Below are positions 16,966-24,159 of a DNA stretch of 35,131 nt, in pieces. A program made the translations under genes and the position numbers. Within the stretch, counting starts at the first letter, position 1; the number at the start of each line of letters is the position of its first letter. Below the pieces are notes generated by a model. The model was not told the DNA's origin and did no database searches. It was given only the letters and a program-made list of their open reading frames with translations. The DNA is from Bacteroidota bacterium. GTDB taxonomy: Bacteria > Bacteroidota > Bacteroidia > B-17B0 > Aurantibacillaceae. Location of the stretch: NCBI GenBank assembly GCA_947450025.1, contig CANFTW010000020.1, positions 1-35,131 of the forward strand, written 5' to 3'.

Positions 16966-18369
16966 TTGAAAACTGAGATTTCAGATTTGAGAAAACTAAA
17001 AAGGAATTTTAGAAATGTTGTATTTCTAATCCTTATAAACTCTGCTTTCTTAAATCTTAAATCGCAACCAACTAACCGTATCCTTTTTATTTTTGATGAT
17101 TCCTATAGCATGTATGCTCCTTGGAATAGTAATATCAAAATTGAAGTGGCTAAAAAAATCATGGGTGAGTTTTTAGATAGTTTAAAAACTATTCCTAATT
17201 TAGAACTTGCTCTTCGTTGCTATGGCCATCAAACATTTATTAAACCCGAACGAAACTGCAAAGACACCAAATTAGAAGTGCCGTTTTCTTCAGCCGCTAA
17301 ATCAGCCGCTCTGATAAAACAAAAAATTCAAAAACTAGAACCCTTAGGAACAACCCCTATTGCCTATTCATTAGGAGAAAGTGCGGCAGACTTTACTCCA
17401 TGTAGTAATTGCCGAAACATTATTATTTTAATTACAGATGGGATTGAAGAATGTGGTGGTGTTCCATGTGAGGTATCTGCAGAATTGCAAAAAAAAGGCA
17501 TTTTTCTTCGACCATTTGTTATTGGAGTTGGCTTAGATGTAAAGTTCGCTGATGTATTTGGTTGCATGGGTAAATTTTACGATGTGAGTAATGAAGCCAA
17601 TTTTAAAGATGTTTTGAATTTGGTATTAACTGAAGCTATCTCTCAAACTACCGTTCAAGTAGATTTATTAGACGTCAATAAAAAACCTACTGAAACAGAT
17701 GTTAATATGACTTTTTATGATGCAAACACTAAACAAATAAAATATAATTATTTACATACCTTAAACCATCGAGGTAATCCAGATACATTAGTATTAAGTC
17801 CAAATATTACTTATGATTTAATGATACACACCATTCCTCCAATCGAAAAGAAAAATATTACAATACAACAAGGCAAACATAATGTGATTCCTGTTGATGC
17901 ACCTCAAGGTTATTTAAAGTTAGAATTAGATGGCCCATTAAGTAAATATTATCCAACCTGTATCGTTAGAAAAAAAGGAGAAATGAACACGCTTAATATT
18001 CAAGATTTTGGCAAAACAGACAAGTATCTTTGTGGAAAATATGATATCGAAATCTTAACCCTCCCTCGCATTAAATTGAATGATGTCGAAATTCAACAAA
18101 GCACCACCAATACCATTAAGGTCCCAACCTCAGGAAATGCATATATTACCAAAGGTGGCAATGGCTATGGCAGTATTTTTATAGATGATGGCAAAAAAGT
18201 AACATGGGTTTGTAATTTAAATACAAGTTTACAAAACGAAATTATTTATCTTCAACCCGGCAATTACAAGATGGAATTTAGATATGAGAACGCTAAACAA
18301 ACAACCAATACTATTGAAAGAAAATTCAGTGTAACCTCAGCCGTAACAACGAATGTAAAACTTAACTAG
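16966..18369 (+). CDS. Secreted von Willebrand factor A domain protein
   Basis: The product is about 467 aa with a hydrophobic export signal (NVVFLILINSAFLNLKSQ) and a VWA domain with a complete metal-ion site: DDSYS, the Thr in LGTTPI, and ITDG. Many cysteines lie in this domain (CSNC, CGGVPC, CGMGK-like), suggesting disulfides outside the cytoplasm. The C-terminal 230 residues look like repeated beta-sandwich modules. There is no ATG: the possible starts are TTG at 16966 and TTG at 16987, the latter giving a neater signal peptide (MRKLKRNFRN...). The start lies in a GAGATTTGA-rich spacer 10 bp after the transketolase N gene. Its function, and why it sits between the transketolase halves, are unknown. 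Confidence 0.8.
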   Translation: MKTEISDLRKLKRNFRNVVFLILINSAFLNLKSQPTNRILFIFDDSYSMYAPWNSNIKIEVAKKIMGEFLDSLKTIPNLELALRCYGHQTFIKPERNCKDTKLEVPFSSAAKSAALIKQKIQKLEPLGTTPIAYSLGESAADFTPCSNCRNIIILITDGIEECGGVPCEVSAELQKKGIFLRPFVIGVGLDVKFADVFGCMGKFYDVSNEANFKDVLNLVLTEAISQTTVQVDLLDVNKKPTETDVNMTFYDANTKQIKYNYLHTLNHRGNPDTLVLSPNITYDLMIHTIPPIEKKNITIQQGKHNVIPVDAPQGYLKLELDGPLSKYYPTCIVRKKGEMNTLNIQDFGKTDKYLCGKYDIEILTLPRIKLNDVEIQQSTTNTIKVPTSGNAYITKGGNGYGSIFIDDGKKVTWVCNLNTSLQNEIIYLQPGNYKMEFRYENAKQTTNTIERKFSVTSAVTTNVKLN

Positions 18370-18391
18370 TCTTCGACTCTGTTCAGACTAA
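18369..18391. repeat. Degenerate partial copy of the interspersed element
   Basis: GTCTTCGACTCTGTTCAGAC lies between the VWA and transketolase C genes, with the TTCGAC core and GTC/GAC ends of the family. Confidence 0.35.
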
Positions 18392-18403
18392 AAAATAACG
18401 ACT

Positions 18404-19357
18404 ATGAAAAAATATACATACACAGAAAAAAAAGATACTCGCTCTGGATTTGGAGCTGGTTTACAACAATTAGGACAAACTAATCCTAATGTGGTAGCAT
18501 TATGTGCCGATTTAATTGGTTCATTAAAAATGGATGCTTTTAAAGCGGAAAATCCTGACCGTTTTTTTCAAGTGGGAATTGCAGAAGCTAACATGATAGG
18601 TATTGCAGCTGGTTTAACCATTGGTGGTAAAATTCCTTTCACTGGAACCTTTGCAAACTTTAGTACTGGACGTGTGTATGATCAAATTCGTCAAAGTGTA
18701 GCTTACTCTGGAAAGAATGTAAAAATCTGTGCTTCACATGCTGGCTTAACCTTAGGAGAAGATGGCGCAACTCACCAAATTTTAGAAGACATTGGATTAA
18801 TGAAAATGTTACCTCACATGTGTGTGATTAATCCTTGTGATTATAATCAAACCAAAGCAGCTACGATTGCAATTGCTGATTATGAAGGGCCAGTGTATTT
18901 ACGTTTTGGTCGTCCGACTGTACCAAACTTTACACCAGCTGATCAAAAATTTGAAATTGGAAAAGCCGTCATGTTAAACGAAGGAACAGATGTTACTATT
19001 ATTGCTACTGGTCATTTAGTATGGAAAGCGATTGAAGCAGGTGAAAAATTAGCTGAGCAAGGGATTTCTGCTGAGATTATTAATATTCATACCATTAAAC
19101 CTTTCGATAATGAGGCCATTTTAAAATCGATAGCAAAAACTAAATGTGTGGTTACTGCCGAAGAACATCAAATGAATGGAGGTTTAGGTGATAGTGTTGC
19201 TCAATTATTATCTCGTCACACACCAACTCCGCAAGAATTTGTAGCAGTTGATGATAGCTTTGGAGAAAGCGGAACACCTGACGAATTAATGACTAAATAT
19301 AAATTAGATACCATCGATATTATTCATGCAGCACATAAGGTTATTAAAAGAAAATAA
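18404..19357 (+). CDS. Transketolase, C-terminal subunit
   Basis: This 317-aa protein supplies the pyrimidine-binding and C-terminal domains of the split transketolase. Seen: RSGFGAGLQQLGQ, ALCADLIGSLKMDAF, then the hallmark FQVGIAEANMIGIAAGL with the catalytic Glu that protonates thiamine diphosphate, FTGTFANFSTGRVYDQIRQS, SHAGLTLGEDGATHQ, VYLRFGRP and a C-terminal fold starting near 175 (VTIIATGHLV, EHQMNGGLGD). It pairs with the subunit at 16107. A strong hairpin terminator lies 45 bp beyond the stop. Confidence 0.95.
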   Translation: MKKYTYTEKKDTRSGFGAGLQQLGQTNPNVVALCADLIGSLKMDAFKAENPDRFFQVGIAEANMIGIAAGLTIGGKIPFTGTFANFSTGRVYDQIRQSVAYSGKNVKICASHAGLTLGEDGATHQILEDIGLMKMLPHMCVINPCDYNQTKAATIAIADYEGPVYLRFGRPTVPNFTPADQKFEIGKAVMLNEGTDVTIIATGHLVWKAIEAGEKLAEQGISAEIINIHTIKPFDNEAILKSIAKTKCVVTAEEHQMNGGLGDSVAQLLSRHTPTPQEFVAVDDSFGESGTPDELMTKYKLDTIDIIHAAHKVIKRK

Positions 19358-19396
19358 CGTAATCATCCGCAAATGGCATTGATTAATGAAAACAAT

Positions 19397-19425
19397 AAAA
19401 AAGGCTACTGAGAGTAGCCTTTTTG
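19397..19425. terminator. Bidirectional terminator between transketolase and rlmH
   Basis: GGCTACT and AGTAGCC pair perfectly around a GAG loop, flanked by six A on the left and five T on the right, so it can stop transcription from both convergent genes. Confidence 0.85.
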
Positions 19426-19477
19426 TTTTTATAGATATGCAATGAACTCTGAAAACATCTCAAAATTTTCTAACCAT

Positions 19478-19951
19478 CTACTCATGGTGATATTTTTCGT
19501 TTTTTAAAATAGAAAAGCCTCTATAAAGTTGCTCGCAAAAAAACAACCGAATCATTTGATGAGAAAATGTCATATTTGATAAAGACAATACATAAGAACT
19601 TTTATCCAAAATAGATTTATCTATACCAAAAGGGCCTCCAATTAAAAAAACAACACGTTTACATCCCGAAACCATTCTTTTATTTAAGAAATCTGCAAAT
19701 TGAATAGATGCAAACTGCTTGCCATGCTCATCCATACAAACCAAAAAATCTGAAGGGTCAATTAATTTCTGAATTTCAACTGCTTCTGCTCTCTTTTGCT
19801 CATCAAATGGCTTTTGACGAATTTGTTTTGGCATTACAATTGTTTCTGTAGAAAAAGATACATAATTTTTTAATCTTTCAGTATATACTTTAACTCCTTC
19901 TAAAAGATAAGCGTCGGTAGTTTTTTCTATTTGAATCAAAAGTATTTTCAT
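19478..19951 (-). CDS. rlmH: 23S rRNA (pseudouridine-1915-N3)-methyltransferase
   Basis: This SPOUT-fold enzyme methylates pseudouridine 1915 in helix 69 of 23S rRNA using S-adenosylmethionine. The 157-aa length is exact for the family. The knot motifs are present: LCMDEHGKQ-like FLVCMDEHGKQFAS, FLIGGPFGID, and the C-terminal SLSNMTFSHQMIRLFFCEQLYRGFSI ending in the characteristic YHHE. I chose the ATG at 19951 (MKILLIQIEKT); an in-frame extension to 19984 adds 11 residues with no family counterpart. A TAATTTTG at 20012-20019 could be its -7. Confidence 0.95.
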   Translation of the reverse strand: MKILLIQIEKTTDAYLLEGVKVYTERLKNYVSFSTETIVMPKQIRQKPFDEQKRAEAVEIQKLIDPSDFLVCMDEHGKQFASIQFADFLNKRMVSGCKRVVFLIGGPFGIDKSILDKSSYVLSLSNMTFSHQMIRLFFCEQLYRGFSILKNEKYHHE

Positions 19952-20011
19952 TTTATGATTTAGATTTTGTAGCTTTAGGCACAATAATTGCTTTTATTGG
20001 TTATAATTTTA

Positions 20012-20019
20012 CAAAATTA
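20012..20019 (-). promoter_or_regulatory. Possible -7 element of rlmH
   Basis: TAATTTTG on the minus strand matches TAnnTTTG, about 60 bp before the rlmH ATG and next to the divergent ATG at 20020. No TTG is at the expected distance. Confidence 0.3.
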
Positions 20020-20394
20020 ATGAAACTATTTGTTATTACTTTAATTAGTGTGTTTAGTTTATCTTTTAATTTAAAAGATATCTCTGATGATATTACCGCT
20101 GCTTTAAAACAAGGTAACTCTTCGGCATTGGTAAAAAATTTCGCAGAAAAAGTCTCTTTAAAAGTATTAAATCAAGAAGATTTATTGAGTAAAGCTCAAG
20201 CTCAAGTTGTTATTGAAGATTTTTTTACAAAACATAAAGTTAAAACTTACCAAACATCACATACAAGTGTTGCGAATGGGAATCAGCAATTTATAACAGG
20301 TTCTCTAGAAACTAATAATGGTAAATATAGAATTTCCATATTAGTGAGAGGAAATGTAATTTCGCAGTTCAGAATAGAAAATGACAATGACTAA
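20020..20394 (+). CDS. DUF4783 exported protein
   Basis: The 124-aa product has an N-terminal signal sequence (MKLFVITLISVFSLSF) and a small NTF2-like alpha-plus-beta body: ISDDITAALKQGNSSALVKNFAEKVSL, a helix pair AQVVIEDFFTKHK, then strands ending in YRISILVRGNVISQFRIE. This pattern fits DUF4783, common in Bacteroidota and without known function. Its last 14 bp overlap the start of nadC, so the two are cotranscribed and perhaps translationally coupled; conserved neighbourhood does not by itself link it to NAD synthesis. Confidence 0.85.
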   Translation: MKLFVITLISVFSLSFNLKDISDDITAALKQGNSSALVKNFAEKVSLKVLNQEDLLSKAQAQVVIEDFFTKHKVKTYQTSHTSVANGNQQFITGSLETNNGKYRISILVRGNVISQFRIENDND

Positions 20395-21256
20395 TTACAT
20401 TACGCTTCACAAAAAACATTTCAATTTTAAAACATTTGTTCAAAACGCCTTAAAAGAAGATGTTGGCGATGGAGACCATTCAGCACTAGCAACCATTCCT
20501 GTAAACAAAAAAGGAAAATGTCATTTATTAGTGAAAGAAAATGGAATCCTAGCTGGAGTGGAAGCTGCTAAAGAAATCTTTAAAACCATTGACCCTAAGT
20601 TTAAAATCACTACTTATATTAAAGATGGAACACCTGTAAAAGTGGGCGACATTGTTTTTATTGTAGAGGGAAGTTCTCAAAAACTTCTAACCGCTGAGCG
20701 TTTAGTCTTAAATGTGATGCAACGCATGAGCGGCATTGCTACTAAAACAAATTATTTGCAATCACTTTGTAAAGGCACCAAAACCAAAGTAATTGATACT
20801 CGTAAAACAACTCCGGGATTTCGTTTTTTTGAAAAATGGGCAGTTGTCATTGGGGGCGGATCAAATCACCGTTTTGGCTTATATGATATGATTATGTTAA
20901 AAGACAATCATATTGATTTTGCTGGTGGTATTATTGAGGCTTTAGATGCCACACATACTTACCTCAAAAAAACTAAAAAGAAATTACCGATTGAAGTAGA
21001 AACAAGAACTTTACATGATGTGAAACTGATTTTAAAGAAAGGTGGATTTCAACGCATTATGTTGGATAATTATACTATTGCTGATACGAAAAAAGCAGTA
21101 GCACTAATTGGAAACAAATTTGAAATTGAAAGCTCTGGGGGTATTACCGAAAAAACAATTGCCAGTTATGCTAAATGCGGCGTTGATTTTATTTCGGTTG
21201 GCGCCTTAACGCACCATGTAAAGAGTTTAGACTTAAGTTTAAAAGCGATTCAATAA
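20381..21256 (+). CDS. nadC: Nicotinate-nucleotide diphosphorylase (quinolinate phosphoribosyltransferase)
   Basis: The enzyme converts quinolinate and PRPP to nicotinate mononucleotide with release of CO2, in de novo NAD synthesis. The 291-aa sequence shows ALKEDVGDGDHSA near the N-terminus, LVLNVMQRMSGIAT, the signature IDTRKTTPGFRFFEKWAV followed by GGGSNHRFGLYDMIMLKDNH, IEVETRTL, and the closing IESSGGITEKTIASYAKCGVDFISVGALTH barrel elements. Start may be the first ATG (20381) or the one two codons on. nadA and nadB are not in the window. Confidence 0.96.
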   Translation: MTMTNYITLHKKHFNFKTFVQNALKEDVGDGDHSALATIPVNKKGKCHLLVKENGILAGVEAAKEIFKTIDPKFKITTYIKDGTPVKVGDIVFIVEGSSQKLLTAERLVLNVMQRMSGIATKTNYLQSLCKGTKTKVIDTRKTTPGFRFFEKWAVVIGGGSNHRFGLYDMIMLKDNHIDFAGGIIEALDATHTYLKKTKKKLPIEVETRTLHDVKLILKKGGFQRIMLDNYTIADTKKAVALIGNKFEIESSGGITEKTIASYAKCGVDFISVGALTHHVKSLDLSLKAIQ

Positions 21257-21273
21257 AATTCCCATTAAACGAA

Positions 21274-21390
21274 TTATTTACAACCGCAATCACTATCTCC
21301 ACATTTTTTTTTAGTAAACGTTTTATATAACCTATATCCTAAATAAGATAAGGCTCCGATTAAAATTAGGATTATGATCACATCTTGCAT
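21274..21390 (-). CDS. FeoB-associated Cys-rich membrane protein (38 aa)
   Basis: A small gene: the product starts MQDVIIILILIGALSYLGY, one membrane helix, then a Lys-rich stretch and a Cys cluster CGDSDCGCK at the C-terminus. This is the architecture of the FeoB-associated Cys-rich mini-proteins, thought to sit near the ferrous-iron transporter, though no feoB is here. Its ATG lies 2 bp after the GH16 stop codon, so it is the last gene of the glycosyltransferase-GH16 operon by position. Ends in TAA; the tail lies 17 bp from the convergent nadC stop. Confidence 0.75.
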   Translation of the reverse strand: MQDVIIILILIGALSYLGYRLYKTFTKKKCGDSDCGCK

Positions 21391-21392
21391 AA

Positions 21393-22646
21393 CTATTTAT
21401 TAATATCACCGATTTTTTCTGGATTGATAACAGGCACTTTATGAATTAAAACCTTGCCAGAAATCATCATGTTAATTGTATAAGGCCCTGTTGGTAATAA
21501 ACTTAAATCTAAAATATAATATTCAGTATTTTTAATCACTGATACCTTCACCGTATGTTGTTCCTTGTCTATCACTTCGATTTGAACTTTATTTAAGTTT
21601 TTTCCTGCAACCGACACACTGTATTGATTATAAAAAACCGGCAATAAGGTTACAGTCCCCTCCTCTTCCTTTAATTCGGGTTTATTATAAACATAATTCA
21701 CTTTTCTTTTAAGACCGGTTGAATATAAATCATTATTGACAATGGTTTGCTGAGTATTTTCAAACAATTTATACTTATCCTTTACATCATAAATCGTATC
21801 CTCTTGACTCCACACCCTCACATAATCCACATCAAAATGATTAGGCCATTGTGTTGTTTTATCTGGACCAGGATTAAAGGGTTCACCATCTTTAGCAACC
21901 GAGGTATTGATAAATAAATTTTGAGCCGTTTTAAAATCACCTTCAAAATAACCTATTGGCTGACCATTTAAAAAGAATTTCACAAAATGAGGTTGCCATT
22001 CGCCTGATATTATATTCCAGCCTTCAGCCAAACTTTGGTTCGTTTTTATCCAAGCGCCCCAATTTTTTTTCAAATTCAAAAATCCACCTCTATAATCTTC
22101 ACAACCTTTAGGACAATGAACGTCCAAGTGTATTTGATTGTCTCTCTCTCCTTTTAATTCAAAAAAATCAATCTCCTCATTAGGGCCACCTCCAAATAAC
22201 CAAAACGCTGGCCATATCCCTTTTTCGGATGTCGATTTAAAACGTATTTCAAAATACCCATATTTAAATTGCCTACGTGTGGTTAACATCGCTGCCGTAT
22301 AATTAACCTCATACATGCCATCAATTACTTTTTTTCCACTTTTCTCTAAATAAGATTTATTAATTTCCCACTCATTAATTGGCGCTAATAGTTTTTCTTT
22401 TTTTGCAATAAATGAAACCAAACCGTTTACAACAGTTATATTATTTCTAGAGAAAGCTAAATCTTGGCTCATCGAAATATTACCCCATGGCATTCCAAAA
22501 TGCCATTTACTTTCATCCACTATAGGATTATTAAACTCATCACCATCCTGGTAATACCATTTTTTGATTGTGTCATTTTTTATTTGCCACATAACTTGTG
22601 CATGACTATTAAATGCAACTAATAAAAGTAATATTACTTGTTTCAT
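21393..22646 (-). CDS. Secreted glycoside hydrolase family 16 protein with T9SS-like tail
   Basis: This 417-aa exported enzyme has a signal peptide (MKQVILLLLVAFNSHA, then QVMW) and a GH16 beta-jelly-roll (about 30-285) that cleaves or remodels beta-glucans or galactans. The catalytic signature EIDFFE (two Glu flanking Asp) lies after FWLFGGGPNE, and KYGYFEIRFK and VDYVRVW are typical. After a linker, the last 80 residues (VSVAGKNLNKVQIEVID... LSLLPTGPYTINMMISGKVLIHKVPV) resemble the type A sorting domain used by the type IX secretion system. The start overlaps the upstream stop as ATGA, so translation is coupled to the glycosyltransferase gene. Substrate unknown. Confidence 0.85.
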   Translation of the reverse strand: MKQVILLLLVAFNSHAQVMWQIKNDTIKKWYYQDGDEFNNPIVDESKWHFGMPWGNISMSQDLAFSRNNITVVNGLVSFIAKKEKLLAPINEWEINKSYLEKSGKKVIDGMYEVNYTAAMLTTRRQFKYGYFEIRFKSTSEKGIWPAFWLFGGGPNEEIDFFELKGERDNQIHLDVHCPKGCEDYRGGFLNLKKNWGAWIKTNQSLAEGWNIISGEWQPHFVKFFLNGQPIGYFEGDFKTAQNLFINTSVAKDGEPFNPGPDKTTQWPNHFDVDYVRVWSQEDTIYDVKDKYKLFENTQQTIVNNDLYSTGLKRKVNYVYNKPELKEEEGTVTLLPVFYNQYSVSVAGKNLNKVQIEVIDKEQHTVKVSVIKNTEYYILDLSLLPTGPYTINMMISGKVLIHKVPVINPEKIGDINK

Positions 22647-24103
22647 TTTAATTTGTATAATTTAATGTTATTAATTTTAAATAGTAAACTATCCGTATGT
22701 CTTATAAATAAAGCATTAGTAGCCATATCGCAATCTGAAATGATAAAAGTAGCTCCGTTTTTTATTCCATCTTCAAAATCTTTATCTTTTATTCCATACT
22801 GCCCAATACTCCACCCTTGTCGTTTAAGATGATATAATACAATACTTCTTGAATCATCTCCAATAACCATGACTTTAGCTGTTTTAGGAATCATAGCTTG
22901 AATTTGATGTTTATGAGACAAGTATTCTTTTGTAAAACCAGGAGATTCTGTATTCCATCTCGTATTGCATCTTAAATAAGATGTTATTGGACTTAACAAA
23001 ACGCTAACAACAATGAGGTATTTTAATTTTGATGAGGGCATGGAAATAATATAATGAATAGACAATGCTACTATAACAAACAACCATGGTAAAAATGGGA
23101 ACAAATAATAATCATGTACTTTATCAATCATTGGTAATTCGTATAAAAAATAAACCACTAATAAAACACCGACATATATAAAAGAACGGTGACTATTTAC
23201 TTTTTTATCGAGACGTTTAATAGCAACATACAATCCTATCAAAAATAAAGGTACTGTTGCATAATTTATTAATAATTCTGGGAAAGTAGAAATCAAATTA
23301 AATTGTAAAATATCAAGCAATTGAATATATGTTTTATCATTATCAAAAACACCCTTTACAATTCCATTACCTACCCACGAAGGAATTACCCATAGATACC
23401 AAAGTAAAGAAGGTATTAATATCATTATTGGAATGTAAGCGTATTTGAAATTTAACACTCTATTTCCTTTTTTCTCAATAAACTTTGATACATACATCGC
23501 ACCAAAAACAATAAAGGGAAGTTTAACCGCAACACTTAACGAAAAGAAAATACAACTCCATATAAAAGAGGATGGTTTTCCAACACGCAAATAATGTATC
23601 CAAAAATAAACCGACCAAATCCCAAAACATAAGGCTAAATTATCGGGCAATGGATTGACTGAATAATAATAAATCACAGGAGAAAATAAAAAGAGCCAAG
23701 CTGTTAACAGACTTGTTAATTTATCTTTAGTGATAACAAAGACTAATTGAAACATCCCGAAAACTGATACCCAAGTCGTCATATAAAAAAACAATCGAGT
23801 TAAGTATAAATGATTCCCAAATAATTTATATAAACAAGCTACTAGCCATTGTGCTAAAGGAAACTCCATGCGATAAATACCATTTACATAATGTAAATCA
23901 TCTAGTCGTGGATTTAAAATATTAAAATCAACATTTACAAAATTATTAATGACGGTTTGTGTTTGTGTTTGACGCCAACTATGATAACCTATCACATCCA
24001 GAGAAAAGACTCGGTAATGCTGAAAAATACTGATAGCAAGTGCTCCTATAAAAAAAACATAAGCAAACCACTTATTGTTAACTATGTTTTGTAATTTATT
24101 CAT
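22643..24103 (-). CDS. GT-C fold (PMT/ArnT-like) membrane glycosyltransferase
   Basis: The 486-aa protein has 10-12 membrane spans and the layout of GT39/GT83-like dolichyl- or undecaprenyl-phosphate-sugar transferases: a first helix, a large first extracytoplasmic loop with acidic residues (GYHSWRQTQTQTVI, NPRLDDLHYVNGIYRMEFPLAQW), and further helices, with a C-terminal soluble region of about 90 residues. The Asp-rich loop likely holds the catalytic acid. It is the first gene of the operon and overlaps the GH16 gene by 4 bp. It probably adds sugar to a lipid, polysaccharide or protein at the cell surface; the acceptor is unknown. Confidence 0.75.
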   Translation of the reverse strand: MNKLQNIVNNKWFAYVFFIGALAISIFQHYRVFSLDVIGYHSWRQTQTQTVINNFVNVDFNILNPRLDDLHYVNGIYRMEFPLAQWLVACLYKLFGNHLYLTRLFFYMTTWVSVFGMFQLVFVITKDKLTSLLTAWLFLFSPVIYYYSVNPLPDNLALCFGIWSVYFWIHYLRVGKPSSFIWSCIFFSLSVAVKLPFIVFGAMYVSKFIEKKGNRVLNFKYAYIPIMILIPSLLWYLWVIPSWVGNGIVKGVFDNDKTYIQLLDILQFNLISTFPELLINYATVPLFLIGLYVAIKRLDKKVNSHRSFIYVGVLLVVYFLYELPMIDKVHDYYLFPFLPWLFVIVALSIHYIISMPSSKLKYLIVVSVLLSPITSYLRCNTRWNTESPGFTKEYLSHKHQIQAMIPKTAKVMVIGDDSRSIVLYHLKRQGWSIGQYGIKDKDFEDGIKNGATFIISDCDMATNALFIRHTDSLLFKINNIKLYKLK

Positions 24104-24145
24104 GAATTATCCTCAAAAGTAAAGCTAAAATTGGTATTTTCGCTA

Positions 24146-24153
24146 CAAATTTA
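24146..24153 (-). promoter_or_regulatory. -7 element of the glycosyltransferase-GH16 operon
   Basis: TAAATTTG on the minus strand is a full TAnnTTTG match, about 43 bp before the ATG at 24103. No TTG lies at the expected distance upstream. Confidence 0.4.
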
Positions 24154-24159
24154 TGAGTT

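Noticed and set aside
16956-18403. Transketolase interrupted by a mobile element
   Set aside because: The insert encodes a single VWA protein with no transposase or terminal repeats, and both transketolase pieces have complete ends typical of split subunits.
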